Shown: positions 54,929-63,545 of the stretch, piece after piece
Layout of the letters: every line of letters begins with the position of its first letter
How positions within the stretch are numbered: the first letter of the stretch is position 1
Assembly: GCF_043951865.1 (NCBI RefSeq)
Contig: NZ_JBINJF010000002.1
Location: forward strand, 124,001 to 188,000
Length of the DNA: 64,000 bases
Source of the DNA: JAMQKA01 sp043951865
GTDB taxonomy: Bacteria > Bacteroidota > Rhodothermia > Balneolales > Balneolaceae
Reading direction: 5' to 3'
Notes under the pieces: generated by a model
Told to the model about the DNA's origin: nothing
Database searches by the model: none
Seen by the model: only the letters and a program-made list of their open reading frames with translations
Program-made: the position numbers and the translations under genes

Positions 54929-55313
54929 TCTGCTGGATCTGACTGGCACTGTGATCAGAAAATGGGCATCAGGCCTGCTTTAAAAAGGGCCTCATCAACT
55001 CATTGGTTACCAGCAAATTAGAGTATTTGTTACGACAATTACGTGCAAGGAGTTTCCCTTGTTTGCCCAAAAACCTTGCATTTATGCGGTCCACTTCCTC
55101 CAAATACGCCACAGATTACCCTGTTATCATGATGAACCTCTGTCATAGAAAAGGTGATAATGTCTCTTTTGGAGGAAGGAAGCACTAAATAAACGGAGTT
55201 ATAAGGAGGGAGATGTAGAAGCAGATCCGGGGCCGGTAAACCATTCACGCAATTCCGGCCCGCCGCTGCTCAATACATTTTGGCGAAATTATTTTTCGCG
55301 AAGTAGTGATATC
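54929..55313. other. intergenic region with an 11-bp inverted repeat
   Basis: Between the convergent CaCA and TonB genes. CTTCCTCCAAA (55094-55104) and TTTGGAGGAAG (55168-55178) are perfect inverted copies about 63 bp apart, and GTTATCAT/GTGATAA can pair inside. It could be a structured RNA element or a long terminator stem. No coding frame is supported. Confidence 0.4.
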
Positions 55314-55976
55314 CTAGTTTTGCAGCCTGAAGACTACCGGCAAGCTGTACTGTACGGGAACCGGCTCTCCACGCTGTCGACCCGGTTCAAATTCGGCCTG
55401 TTTTACACAGCGGACAGCTTCCTCGTCAGCTCCGCCGCCGATGCCGCGGGTTACGCGAGGGTTTTCCACCTGTCCCTGCTCATTTACGATAAACTGAACG
55501 ATAACGCGCCCCTCAATACCGGCTTTTCTGGCCATTTCAGGGTATTTAACGCAGCCCTGCAGCTCGGCCAGTCCTCCTTTCAGCTTGGGCATCTGTTCAA
55601 CAACCACGAAGAAGTCTTCCTCCTCTTCTTCAGCTCCTTCATCATCGGGAGGCGGGGGCAGCTCGAGTTTCTCATGCAAGTTGAGGTCCGCACTGATATC
55701 AAAATTTTGGTCTTCTATGATTTCATCATTGGGAACTTCCACCGGAACGGGAGGTCGCGGCGGGGGTGGCGGCTTTTCGCGCTGTTCGGTCCGTACGATG
55801 TCTTCAATTTCAACGACCTCCTGCTCTTCCGTCAAGTTCACCTCTTTTTCAACGGCCTGTATTTCAACTTTCATAGCAACCAGGAAGACCGCCAAGACAA
55901 AAATGAGGCCTGTTTCCAGGAGCAGTGTGTAATAATTGCGCAGATCGGCCTCCGGTTTTTTTCGATCATCAGCCAT
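55314..55976 (-). CDS. tonB: energy transducer TonB
   Basis: A 220-residue protein from the ATG at 55974-55976, which has AGAGGTGG a few bases upstream; a GTG at 56036 is less likely. One membrane anchor (LLETGLIFVLAVFLVAM) near residues 20-36 is followed by a proline-rich periplasmic stretch (EKPPPPPRPPVPVEVP) and a second one (ELPPPPDDEG) with an acidic run. The C-terminal TonB domain (about 140-220) has YPEMARKAGIEGRVIVQFIVNEQG. It should couple the ExbB/ExbD proton motor to outer-membrane receptors; exbBD is not in the window. Confidence 0.9.
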   Translation of the reverse strand: MADDRKKPEADLRNYYTLLLETGLIFVLAVFLVAMKVEIQAVEKEVNLTEEQEVVEIEDIVRTEQREKPPPPPRPPVPVEVPNDEIIEDQNFDISADLNLHEKLELPPPPDDEGAEEEEEDFFVVVEQMPKLKGGLAELQGCVKYPEMARKAGIEGRVIVQFIVNEQGQVENPRVTRGIGGGADEEAVRCVKQAEFEPGRQRGEPVPVQYSLPVVFRLQN

Positions 55977-56256
55977 GGTAACCACCTCTTGTCGTTTAAA
56001 TAAATGAAAGGGGAGGTCCAGCCCGGAATTATCCACAAAAGAAATAATAATCGGAGCATATAAATGTATCTCGTTTACATCTGCCTCCAGCTCATTTTTC
56101 GGGCGTAAACCGGGGTGAAATCTCCTCCTTCGGTTTAACGATTTGTGTTAACCTTTTTTTCGTGGAGTCTAACGTTTTTTGGCCGAAAATATTGTGCCGC
56201 GAACTTGTAAAAACTGCGATGTATTTCTGCTCGGTCATATATTAGTAATGTAAGAT

Positions 56257-57276
56257 TCAGGGTTGAAATGTTATATCCGGTTTAGCCAGCGGTCCATTCA
56301 GCCGGAGCTGCAGGTCGGTACCGTTATCCGGAAGCTTGAGACTGGTGATCTGCTGAAGCTGTTGAAGGAATGTCTGGAACCGGGGAGAGGTATCGTGAAT
56401 TCGCAGGGTGGCATCTCTCAGGGTCGATTGCCGGAACTGGGCCGGATCCAACAAAAAGTGGCCATTGAGCGTGAGGGTAAAAAGTTCGGAATCAAGCCTC
56501 ATTTCGCTGATAAAGAAAAGGTGGTCTTCCAGCGTATATTGGTACGTGAGTGAAGCCCCGGCGAGGGGGATCGCTTCTGGTTGAAATCCAAATCCCCGGA
56601 TAAAAAATTGGTATTTCTCCCGGAACGGGGGCACCGGGGACCAGGTAATACCTGAGAGTTCGATCCTGTTCTGCAGAGAGTCGGTTTCATTACCGGGCTT
56701 CCCAAAGTAGGCATCCGCAAAAAGGGAGTCGGCCTGCACGGATCCGATCCCCTCTTCCGGCTGGTGGAAGCTAAACTGCCGGCCCTGGGCTTTAATATTG
56801 TGCTGAAGCTGGGCAGGCCGGTTCGTGAGTGCCTGCAGAATCAGATTCCATAAATTTCCGCTGTAGTCGATGGTCAGCGAATCCATCTTGACTTCCAGGA
56901 ATGTTTCACGGTCGGTGTAGGAGATATCGGCAAGTTCCAGCACGCCGTGCTCCACCTGTTTCAGTCCTGATTCTGTGCCCCATACCATAAACTTGAGGAA
57001 GTCGGTGTAGGCCAGGTTAAACCGCGCTGAGGTGGCGCGCTGTATATTCCGGTCTTGAATAATATTGATATTGGAGAAGTGAATATCCCCGGAAAAAGGG
57101 CTCACTTCGATAGCGGAAAAATCTACCGTCAATTTCGGGGTTGATTTTGAGGTGATCTCCCGGATCGTTTCGTCAATAGTCTGTTCGGCATTGCGGGCCG
57201 CATAAAAATGATAGGCAAGCAGGCCAAGCACCAAGAGCAGTACTCCTGAGAAAAGGTAGATCAGTTTTTTTTTCAT
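56257..57276 (-). CDS. AsmA-like membrane-anchored protein
   Basis: A 339-residue protein with one N-terminal membrane anchor (YLFSGVLLLVLGLLAYHFY) and a long extracytoplasmic region of alternating beta strands. Segments such as VDFSAIEVSPFSGDIHFSNINI and LELADISYTDRETFLEVKMDSLTIDY resemble AsmA/DUF748-type proteins, which line up along the envelope. The family assignment is by pattern and moderate only. A copy of the dispersed repeat begins about 14 bp upstream of its start, so the repeat may influence its promoter. Confidence 0.6.
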   Translation of the reverse strand: MKKKLIYLFSGVLLLVLGLLAYHFYAARNAEQTIDETIREITSKSTPKLTVDFSAIEVSPFSGDIHFSNINIIQDRNIQRATSARFNLAYTDFLKFMVWGTESGLKQVEHGVLELADISYTDRETFLEVKMDSLTIDYSGNLWNLILQALTNRPAQLQHNIKAQGRQFSFHQPEEGIGSVQADSLFADAYFGKPGNETDSLQNRIELSGITWSPVPPFREKYQFFIRGFGFQPEAIPLAGASLTYQYTLEDHLFFISEMRLDSELFTLTLNGHFLLDPAQFRQSTLRDATLRIHDTSPRFQTFLQQLQQITSLKLPDNGTDLQLRLNGPLAKPDITFQP

Positions 57277-57289
57277 TAGCAGCGGGATT

Positions 57290-57432
57290 TTGTTAAACCG
57301 GGAACTGAATTTTTAAACAAAGGGCTTTGCAACTCCCTCAATTCCTTGTTCTGAGGGAGTTGTACTCCCGTTAAAAGGTCAATAAGGTCGGTAATACAAC
57401 CACCTCCCAACAAAATAGCAGGTTCTGCAAAG
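57290..57432 (-). repeat. dispersed palindromic repeat, copy C
   Basis: The best-preserved copy. Read on the minus strand it runs TTTGCAGAACCTGCT, TTTTGTTGGGAGGTGGTTG, TTTTAACGGGAG, then a perfect hairpin CAACTCCCTCA, loop GAACAAGGAAT, TGAGGGAGTTG (57329-57361). The order of blocks is the same in copies A and B. A 67-codon frame over it is interrupted by stops in the other copies, so the element is non-coding. Confidence 0.65.
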
Positions 57433-57828
57433 GTCCCAAACAGTAGATCAACGGGGCACGAACCTGCATATACTAACATTAACCTGAATTTGACATAATT
57501 ATCTCAACCAGAATGCCCGTTTACCTTGAAATAGAAACAAAAAACCCTTCTTGAAGAAGGCCCAATCGCGTGGTTCGCGCGCGATTGGGTCGGGAGGTGT
57601 AAGCCTAAAACAGAGAATAACATCCCTCCCGCCTTCAGCGGGGCTCCCCTCAAGGGGAGATTAAAGTGCAGCCCCCAAGAAATTAAAAAACAATTTTAAA
57701 GTTGGACGTTATATTGAGCTCATGTTAACATTATGTGCAATTTACGGACTGTCTCAAAATTGCGGGTTACCAAACAGTAACAGGTACCAGAGCTCGATAA
57801 AGGATTGTATAACACATCCCCTGCTCAT
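57433..57828. repeat. cluster of short palindromes between AsmA-like and Rrf2 genes
   Basis: Three hairpins lie close together: CCTTCTT-G-AAGAAGG (57546-57560), CCCAATCGCG...CGCGATTGGG (57561-57589) and CCCGC...GCGGG followed by CTCCCC-TCAA-GGGGAG (57628-57659). The first is part of the Rrf2 terminator. The last resembles the CTCCCCTCAAGGGGAG words common in intergenic DNA of this phylum. No gene is supported. Confidence 0.45.
57535..57560 (-). terminator. intrinsic terminator, probably of the Rrf2 gene
   Basis: On the minus strand CCTTCTT-C-AAGAAGG is followed by GTTTTTTGTTTC. It follows a stronger 10-bp hairpin (57561-57589). It is about 270 bases past the Rrf2 stop, with no gene between. 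Confidence 0.6.
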
Positions 57829-58281
57829 CTACTGCCAGTCGAAGCTCCCGTCGGCTGAAATCCGAAGGTTTCCCTCTTTGCCCTTTCCGGCCAGTTCTTT
57901 GAGGGTGGTATCTTCCAGCATATTACGGATTTCGTCCCTGGTTTCCGCCCATTGGTCATGCAGCGGACACGGTTTTTCGACGCCACATCCGGGCAGGCCG
58001 AGGGCACATTCGGTCAGCAGATCCATTCCGTCGACGGCCACGACCACTTCGAGCAAGGTTACTTTATTTCCCGGCTTTTTCAGTCGAACTCCGCCATTGG
58101 GACCTTTCAGGGATTCCACAAGGTCGGCCTTGGTTAGTTCCTGTAGAATTTTGGTTAGGAAATGGTAAGAGATGTCCAGTTTTTCACTGATCTCCCTGAT
58201 CGGCATATAATTGTTATCTGAGCTGGAGGCCATGAAGAGGGAAGCCCGGATTCCATATACGCAAGCTTTGGAAAGTAACAT
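57829..58281 (-). CDS. Rrf2-family transcriptional regulator
   Basis: A 150-residue DNA-binding protein. The N-terminal winged helix (about 1-75) has ACVYGIRASLFMAS and ISYHFLTKILQELTKADLVESLKGPNGGV. Three cysteines in ECALGLPGCGVEKPCPLH (spacing C-x6-C-x5-C) match the iron-sulfur ligand region of IscR/NsrR-type members, so it may sense Fe-S status, NO or redox. The usual operon partners (isc or suf genes) are absent, so its targets are unknown. Confidence 0.9.
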   Translation of the reverse strand: MLLSKACVYGIRASLFMASSSDNNYMPIREISEKLDISYHFLTKILQELTKADLVESLKGPNGGVRLKKPGNKVTLLEVVVAVDGMDLLTECALGLPGCGVEKPCPLHDQWAETRDEIRNMLEDTTLKELAGKGKEGNLRISADGSFDWQ

Positions 58282-58415
58282 GAAAAAGGTTTTGGGAATT
58301 AATACTACGTTGTCTTAGTTGGCTGCTATAAGTTTAACAAGCAAGGAAGAAACTTGCCATCCCTTCCGGAAGATTGGTGCGGCACCGGCGGGATGTGCCG
58401 CACATGGCAGATCGC

Positions 58416-59216
58416 TTACCGGATTTTTTCGATTTTTTCATAGGATGTTTTAATCCCCTTGATCAAGGCTGAACTAAGTCCGTAGTGTTCCATTTCGTTC
58501 AGACCTGCGATAGTGCAGCCTTTGGGCGTGGTCACTTTGTCGATCTCATGTTCGGGATGACCGCCCGACTCCAGCAGCAGGGCCGAGGCCCCGAGTGCCG
58601 TCTGGGCCGCAATGAGCTGCGCTTCCTCGGCATGGAATCCAACTTCAATACCTCCTTGCGAGGCCGCACGGATAAAGCGCAGGAAAAATGCAACGCCACA
58701 GGCTCCCAGCACTGTAGACGCCTCCATCAGTTCAGTGCCGATGACCAGCGTACGACCAATGGTTTTAAACAGGTTTACGGTGGATTCTTCAGCCTCTTTA
58801 TGAGGGGTTTCCTCGATACAGGTCATCGACTGGTTGATGGCGGCCGCCGTGTTGGGCATTACACGAATGATGCGGAAGCCGGTACCGGTCAATTCAGCAA
58901 TTTCTTCATCCGTCAGGCCGGTAATGGCAGAGATCAGAATATGTTTTTCCGGATCGAGTACGGGTTTAATCTGTTCAATAAGCTTTTCAATCTGGTTGGG
59001 TTGAACCGCCAGAATGAGAAGCTCTGCATTTTCTACAGCTTCGAGGTTGTCGGAGGTAACGTTGATTCCATCCTCTTCCAGATGCTTGATCAGCTCTACT
59101 CGCCGCCGGGTGATAGTTACATTGTACTGATCACGGGCTTCGTCGGTACCGACCAGTCCTTTGGCCAGTGCCGTTCCGAGATTGCCTCCACCCAGAATTG
59201 CTACTTCTTTTTTCAT
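58416..59216 (-). CDS. proC: pyrroline-5-carboxylate reductase
   Basis: It reduces pyrroline-5-carboxylate to proline with NAD(P)H, the last step of proline synthesis. Length is 266 residues. The N-terminal dinucleotide motif is ILGGGNLGTALAKGL and the C-terminal substrate domain includes VMPNTAAAINQSMTC. In Bacteroidetes, proC often lies next to arginine genes, since both pathways share glutamate semialdehyde or ornithine. The argH gap is 120 bp, so co-transcription is possible but not certain. Confidence 0.94.
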   Translation of the reverse strand: MKKEVAILGGGNLGTALAKGLVGTDEARDQYNVTITRRRVELIKHLEEDGINVTSDNLEAVENAELLILAVQPNQIEKLIEQIKPVLDPEKHILISAITGLTDEEIAELTGTGFRIIRVMPNTAAAINQSMTCIEETPHKEAEESTVNLFKTIGRTLVIGTELMEASTVLGACGVAFFLRFIRAASQGGIEVGFHAEEAQLIAAQTALGASALLLESGGHPEHEIDKVTTPKGCTIAGLNEMEHYGLSSALIKGIKTSYEKIEKIR

Positions 59217-59336
59217 GATGTTGTGCGTTTTGTTTTGGATTAAATTCTTTCTTCAAACAGTCATGTAACCACAAAGGACGCGAAGAATGCGCAAAAATAC
59301 CCAGGTTAAATCACTGCGTGTATTGCGGTTAAACAG

Positions 59337-60623
59337 CTATCCCTCAAAAGCGTTATCAAACTTCTTCCGGATTTCCTCATTACAAAGATTGCCGATGCTC
59401 CCCTCGTGGGTGTGCTCCACCTGCTTCTCCGGGTTGAACGTTCCTTTGCCAATCTGCTCCGCCACCGCCCGGTACGCCTCGCGAAACGGCACGCCCCGGC
59501 CCACTTGTTGGTTCACCACTTCCACGCTGAACAGGTATTTATACCGCTCATCATCCAAAATATGTTTGTTGACTTCGATATGCTGCAGCATGAACTCGGC
59601 CATATCCAGGCACGATTTCAGTACTTCCACGGCCGGGAAGAGCGCTTCTTTCAGGATCTGGTACTCACGGTGATAGCCGCTCGGCAGGTTGCTGTTGATC
59701 ATCGCCACCTGGTTGGGCAGCGCCTGGATGGCGTTGCACTTGCCCCGGATCAGCTCAAACACATCCGGGTTCTTTTTGTGCGGCATGATGCTGGAGCCGG
59801 TCGTCAGTTCATCCGGGAAGGAGATAAAATCGTGATTTTGACCCGCATAGAGCACGGCGTCCATCGCCATTTTAGAAAGCGTGGCTGCTACAGATGATAG
59901 TCCGGTGGCCAGCGACTGCTCCAGCCGACCGCGACTCATCTGCGCCGCCACCGAATTATATTTAAGCGTGGAAAAGCCCAGCTCGTTCGTTGTATGTGTT
60001 CGATCGATCGGGAGATTCGAGCCATATCCCGCTGCCGAACCCAGCGGATTCTGATCAGCTACACTATATGCCGCCTTCAGCTGATGAAGATCGTCAACCA
60101 GCTGCTCGGCGTACGCGCCAAACCAGAGTCCAAACGAAGAGGGCATCGCCACCTGGAAATGGGTATAACCCGGCATCAGTACGTCCTTGTGCTGTTCGCT
60201 CAGTTCTATGAGTCGGTCAAAAAGGCTTTTGATAAGTGATTTAATCTGGTCAATCTCGCTCTTGGCATACAGATGCATGCAGACCAGCACCTGGTCGTTG
60301 CGCGAACGGCCGGTGTGAATTTTTTTGCCTGCATCGCCTACCGCTTCCGTCAATCGGTGCTCAATTTTGGAGTGGATATCCTCGAACTCCTGCTCGATAG
60401 TGAACGTACCTTCCTCCACCTCGATACCGATTTGTTGGAGCTCGGTAACCAATCCGTCGAGTTCTTCTTCGGAGAGAATACCTGCTTTTTTAAGCATCCT
60501 GGCGTGGGCAATGGAAGCCTGCACGTCATATTTTGCCAGCAGCAGATCGAGTTCACGGTCGTTGCCCACCGTGAACTCTTCTACCTTTGTTTCCGTGTCG
60601 AAACCCTTGTCCCAGACTTTCAT
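59337..60623 (-). CDS. argH: argininosuccinate lyase
   Basis: It splits argininosuccinate into arginine and fumarate, the last step of arginine synthesis. Length is 428 residues, slightly shorter than E. coli ArgH (457) but usual in this group. The fumarase/aspartase-superfamily signature is GSSIMPHKKNP, with HTGRSRNDQVL for substrate binding and YTHFQVAMPSSFGLW. The start overlaps the argE stop by 4 bp, so the two are translationally coupled. Confidence 0.95.
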   Translation of the reverse strand: MKVWDKGFDTETKVEEFTVGNDRELDLLLAKYDVQASIAHARMLKKAGILSEEELDGLVTELQQIGIEVEEGTFTIEQEFEDIHSKIEHRLTEAVGDAGKKIHTGRSRNDQVLVCMHLYAKSEIDQIKSLIKSLFDRLIELSEQHKDVLMPGYTHFQVAMPSSFGLWFGAYAEQLVDDLHQLKAAYSVADQNPLGSAAGYGSNLPIDRTHTTNELGFSTLKYNSVAAQMSRGRLEQSLATGLSSVAATLSKMAMDAVLYAGQNHDFISFPDELTTGSSIMPHKKNPDVFELIRGKCNAIQALPNQVAMINSNLPSGYHREYQILKEALFPAVEVLKSCLDMAEFMLQHIEVNKHILDDERYKYLFSVEVVNQQVGRGVPFREAYRAVAEQIGKGTFNPEKQVEHTHEGSIGNLCNEEIRKKFDNAFEG

Positions 60624-61699
60624 GATATGGTCAGAACCTTGCTTAACAGTTCAATGTAGGTGTCGATGCCCTCCTCGATCTCCGACAGCTTGATAAACTC
60701 GTCGGCCGTGTGCGAGCGGTTGGAGTCGCCGGGACCCATTTTAAGAGAGGGCACAGGCAGCAGGGATTGGTCCGAAAGCGTAGGCGAACCATACGTTTCG
60801 ATCCCCATCGCTTTTCCCGTAGTCACCAGCGGGTGGTCGGTTGGAATCGAGGAGGGCCGGAGCTGTACTGAGCGCGGTGCGATCTCCGATTCCGTGTGGT
60901 CGTCAATGATTTGCAGCACATCCTCCAGCGAGTAGGCGTCGGTCGTTCGTACGTCGACGGTAAAGGTACAGCGGTCTGGCACCACGTTGTGCTGGCTGCC
61001 GGCATTGATAATCGTTACCGTCATTTTGATGGGACCCAGCGATTCAGAAACCTGGCTGAACCCGAAGGTTCGGAACCATTCAATATCCTTCATCGCTTTA
61101 TAGATGGCGTTGTCGGCGCCGTCGTGGGCGGCGTGCCCGCTCGTGCCCCTGGCCGTACAATCGAGGATCAGCAATCCCTTCTCGGCAATGGCCATTTTCA
61201 TTTGCGTAGGTTCACCGACAATGGCGCAGTCAAATTCCGGCAGTACATCGCGGGCGGCGCGCATGCCGTTGTCACCGGAGATCTCCTCTTCCGCCGAGGC
61301 ACAGAATACCACGTTCCAGGCCAGGTCTTCACGATCGTGAAAATGGAGGAATGTCGCCATCAGGGAGACCAGCGGACCTCCGGCATCATTACTTCCGAGT
61401 CCGAACAGCTTGCCGTCTTCCACTTCCGGGCTGTGCGGGTCGCGGGTGTACCCGTCATTCGGCTTTACCGTGTCGTGGTGCGAGTTGAGCAGCAGGGTCG
61501 GCTTGCCCGGCTCAAAATGCTTGTTGGTAGCCCAGATATTGTTGTGCAAGCGATGGGTTGTCACGCCGTGCGATTCGAGAAAGTCAATAATGACCTCCGC
61601 GGTATCGTCTTCCTCCTTGGAGAGGGACGGGGTGGCAATCAGCTGCTTAAGCAGTTCGATCGCTTCGGTATGTAATGAAGTAGAGGTCTGAATCATCAT
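60620..61699 (-). CDS. argE: M20-family deacylase, ArgE-like
   Basis: A 359-residue M20 metallopeptidase-family amidohydrolase. Metal-binding motifs are LLLNSHHDTVKPNDG, GLGSNDAGGPL and the catalytic glutamates in SAEEEISGDNG; a dimerisation domain follows about 160-280. In this operon it should remove the acyl group (acetyl or succinyl) from N-acylcitrulline or N-acylornithine. In organisms with an argF' carbamoyltransferase the deacylation comes after carbamoylation. It overlaps argB and argH by 4 bp each. Confidence 0.92.
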   Translation of the reverse strand: MMIQTSTSLHTEAIELLKQLIATPSLSKEEDDTAEVIIDFLESHGVTTHRLHNNIWATNKHFEPGKPTLLLNSHHDTVKPNDGYTRDPHSPEVEDGKLFGLGSNDAGGPLVSLMATFLHFHDREDLAWNVVFCASAEEEISGDNGMRAARDVLPEFDCAIVGEPTQMKMAIAEKGLLILDCTARGTSGHAAHDGADNAIYKAMKDIEWFRTFGFSQVSESLGPIKMTVTIINAGSQHNVVPDRCTFTVDVRTTDAYSLEDVLQIIDDHTESEIAPRSVQLRPSSIPTDHPLVTTGKAMGIETYGSPTLSDQSLLPVPSLKMGPGDSNRSHTADEFIKLSEIEEGIDTYIELLSKVLTIS

Positions 61700-62469
61700 G
61701 TCAGTATTGTTCCTGTTTTGGTTAGTAGATTGGCAGGATGTTTGATCTCAACCTGCCGTACGCCCTTGCTCAGGGCTTTAAAGGCATTCTCCATTTTGGG
61801 GAGCATTCCCTCATGGATGGTGCCGTCTTCTTTAAGCTCGACATACAGTTCCCGGTCGATTTCGGGGATGACGGAACGATCATCCTCCACATCAGCGAGA
61901 ACGCCCTGTTTTTCAAAGCAGAAGGTCAGGGTAACCTCAAAATTTTTGGAAAGGGAGTGCGCCAGTACAGCCGCCAGCGTATCGGCGTTGGTATTGAACA
62001 GCTGCCCGTGGCCGTCGTGCGTCAGGGCACAAAAGACGGGTGAAATGTTCATCTTGAGCAGCTTGCTGAGGCCGGGAACATTTACGCTGTCGTCATCCAC
62101 ATCGCCGACAAAGCCGTAATCGATTTCGGCATCTTGCCGTTTGAAAGCCTTAATCGCATTCAAGTCGGCCCCGGAAAGCCCCAGCGCGTTGCAACCGCGG
62201 GCCTGTAGCTTGGCCACCAGGTTTTTATTGATCAGCCCGGCGTAGGTCATGGCAGCCACATCGAGCGAATCTTTGTCAGTGACGCGGCGACCTTTATTCA
62301 TTTTTACCTCCACGCCCAGTTTTTCACTGATCTGACTGGCGATGTTACCGCCGCCGTGGACCAGAATTTTGTGCCCGTCAATATTGCTGAAATCATCTAA
62401 AAATTCGGTCAGCAGTGGTTCATCGGCCACAACTTTACCACCGATTTTAATGACGTGAAGTGAATCCAT
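61696..62469 (-). CDS. argB: N-acetylglutamate kinase family (N-acylglutamate kinase)
   Basis: A 257-residue amino-acid kinase. The N-terminal KIGGKVVADEP and the nucleotide-binding LVHGGGNIASQISEKLG motifs are clear, as are RVTDKDSLDVAAM and the GLSGADLNAI block. It phosphorylates N-acylglutamate, the second step of arginine synthesis. Bacteroidetes enzymes of this type may use the N-succinyl form. It overlaps argE by 4 bp and starts 9 bp after argF'. Confidence 0.94.
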   Translation of the reverse strand: MDSLHVIKIGGKVVADEPLLTEFLDDFSNIDGHKILVHGGGNIASQISEKLGVEVKMNKGRRVTDKDSLDVAAMTYAGLINKNLVAKLQARGCNALGLSGADLNAIKAFKRQDAEIDYGFVGDVDDDSVNVPGLSKLLKMNISPVFCALTHDGHGQLFNTNADTLAAVLAHSLSKNFEVTLTFCFEKQGVLADVEDDRSVIPEIDRELYVELKEDGTIHEGMLPKMENAFKALSKGVRQVEIKHPANLLTKTGTILT

Positions 62470-62478
62470 TTAGTGAGC

Positions 62479-63405
62479 CTACAAAATATTTTTCAGTACA
62501 GCCTGGCAGGAGCATACCCTGTTCCTGGCTTGTTCGTAAACAATTGAGTTGTCAATGACGGTATCCTCGGCCACCACGTTGCGGCGGATCGGCAGGCAGT
62601 GCATGAACCGCCCGTTGTTGGTCAGGTTCATCTTCTCCGCCGTAACCGTCCAGTTGCCCTCGACCGGCGGCCGCTGGCCATACTGCGTGTAGCTGGCCCA
62701 GCTTTTGGTATAGACAAAGTCAGCATCCCGCAACGCTTCTTCCTGGTCGTAATTGACCTCCACACCGCCACTGAACTCCTCATCCAGCTCATACCCTTTG
62801 GGATGGGTCAGCGTTACGTCGGCCTCGGTGGTTTGAATCCACTCCAAAAAGGAGTTCACCACCGCGTGGGGCAGCGGTTTGGGATGCGGGGCCCACGTTA
62901 CCGCAATTTTTGGCTTTTTAATTCCTGTTTCCGCAATCGTCACGAGGTCGGCCAGCGACTGCAGCGGATGCCGGGTGGCCGACTCCATACTGACCACCGG
63001 TACGGAGGCGTGTTCGATAAGCTGGTTGAGCACCTGCTCGTTGTAATCCTCCTTGCGATCCTCGAATTTGGCAAACGACCGGATCGCCAGGATGTCGCAA
63101 TACTGGCTGATCACCTGTGCGGCGTCTTTAATGTGTTCAACGGTGTTACCATCCATGACCACGCCATCTTCAAACTCCAGCGCCCAGCCGTCTTTGCCCA
63201 TATTCATGACGATGGTGTTCATCCCCAGATTCTGTGCGGCCTTCTGGGTACTCATACGGGTACGCAGGCTGGGATTCAGGAAGATCATCGCCAGCGTTTT
63301 TTGGGAACCGATATCCGAGAGAAACGGGTCGGCTTTCAGGCGGATCGCCTCGGTAATTAACGCACTGACATCCTCGACGTCGGAAACCTGGGTGAATTTA
63401 TTCAT
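62479..63405 (-). CDS. argF': N-acylornithine carbamoyltransferase (AOTCase/SOTCase)
   Basis: A 308-residue transcarbamylase. The carbamoyl phosphate motif appears as NPSLRTRMSTQ (44-54), the form seen in N-acetyl and N-succinylornithine carbamoyltransferases rather than the STRTR of ornithine carbamoyltransferases, and the C-terminal FMHCLPIRRN is present. At the position that separates the acetyl- and succinyl-specific enzymes (Glu92 in Xanthomonas AOTCase, Pro90 in Bacteroides SOTCase) this protein has Val89. This suggests the succinylated route. It is not a classical ArgF. Confidence 0.93.
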   Translation of the reverse strand: MNKFTQVSDVEDVSALITEAIRLKADPFLSDIGSQKTLAMIFLNPSLRTRMSTQKAAQNLGMNTIVMNMGKDGWALEFEDGVVMDGNTVEHIKDAAQVISQYCDILAIRSFAKFEDRKEDYNEQVLNQLIEHASVPVVSMESATRHPLQSLADLVTIAETGIKKPKIAVTWAPHPKPLPHAVVNSFLEWIQTTEADVTLTHPKGYELDEEFSGGVEVNYDQEEALRDADFVYTKSWASYTQYGQRPPVEGNWTVTAEKMNLTNNGRFMHCLPIRRNVVAEDTVIDNSIVYEQARNRVCSCQAVLKNIL

Positions 63406-63453
63406 TTGTCAATGATTTTTATAAAAACTATTCGTTCAATTGAGAACGCAGAT

Positions 63454-63530
63454 AAAACGGATTCAGCTGACAAACACGGATATCAAGAAGTATTATCGGT
63501 GTTCATCCGTCTGATCCGAGTTAACCGTGT
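63454..63530. repeat. imperfect inverted repeat in the argC-argF' gap
   Basis: AACGGATTCAG...AACACGGATA on the left can pair imperfectly with TCGGTGTTCATCCG...CTGATCCGAGTT on the right, across about 20 bp. It is in the 140-bp gap between two genes of the arginine operon. The text resembles CACGGAT-type spacer repeats common in this phylum. It could terminate or stabilise part of the operon transcript. Confidence 0.4.
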
Positions 63531-63545
63531 TCTGTCAACAAGACA

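Noticed and set aside
57276..57479. A 67-codon frame over the repeat copy C
   Set aside because: The same frame is broken by stop codons in copies A and B, and the sequence is better explained as a non-coding palindromic repeat.
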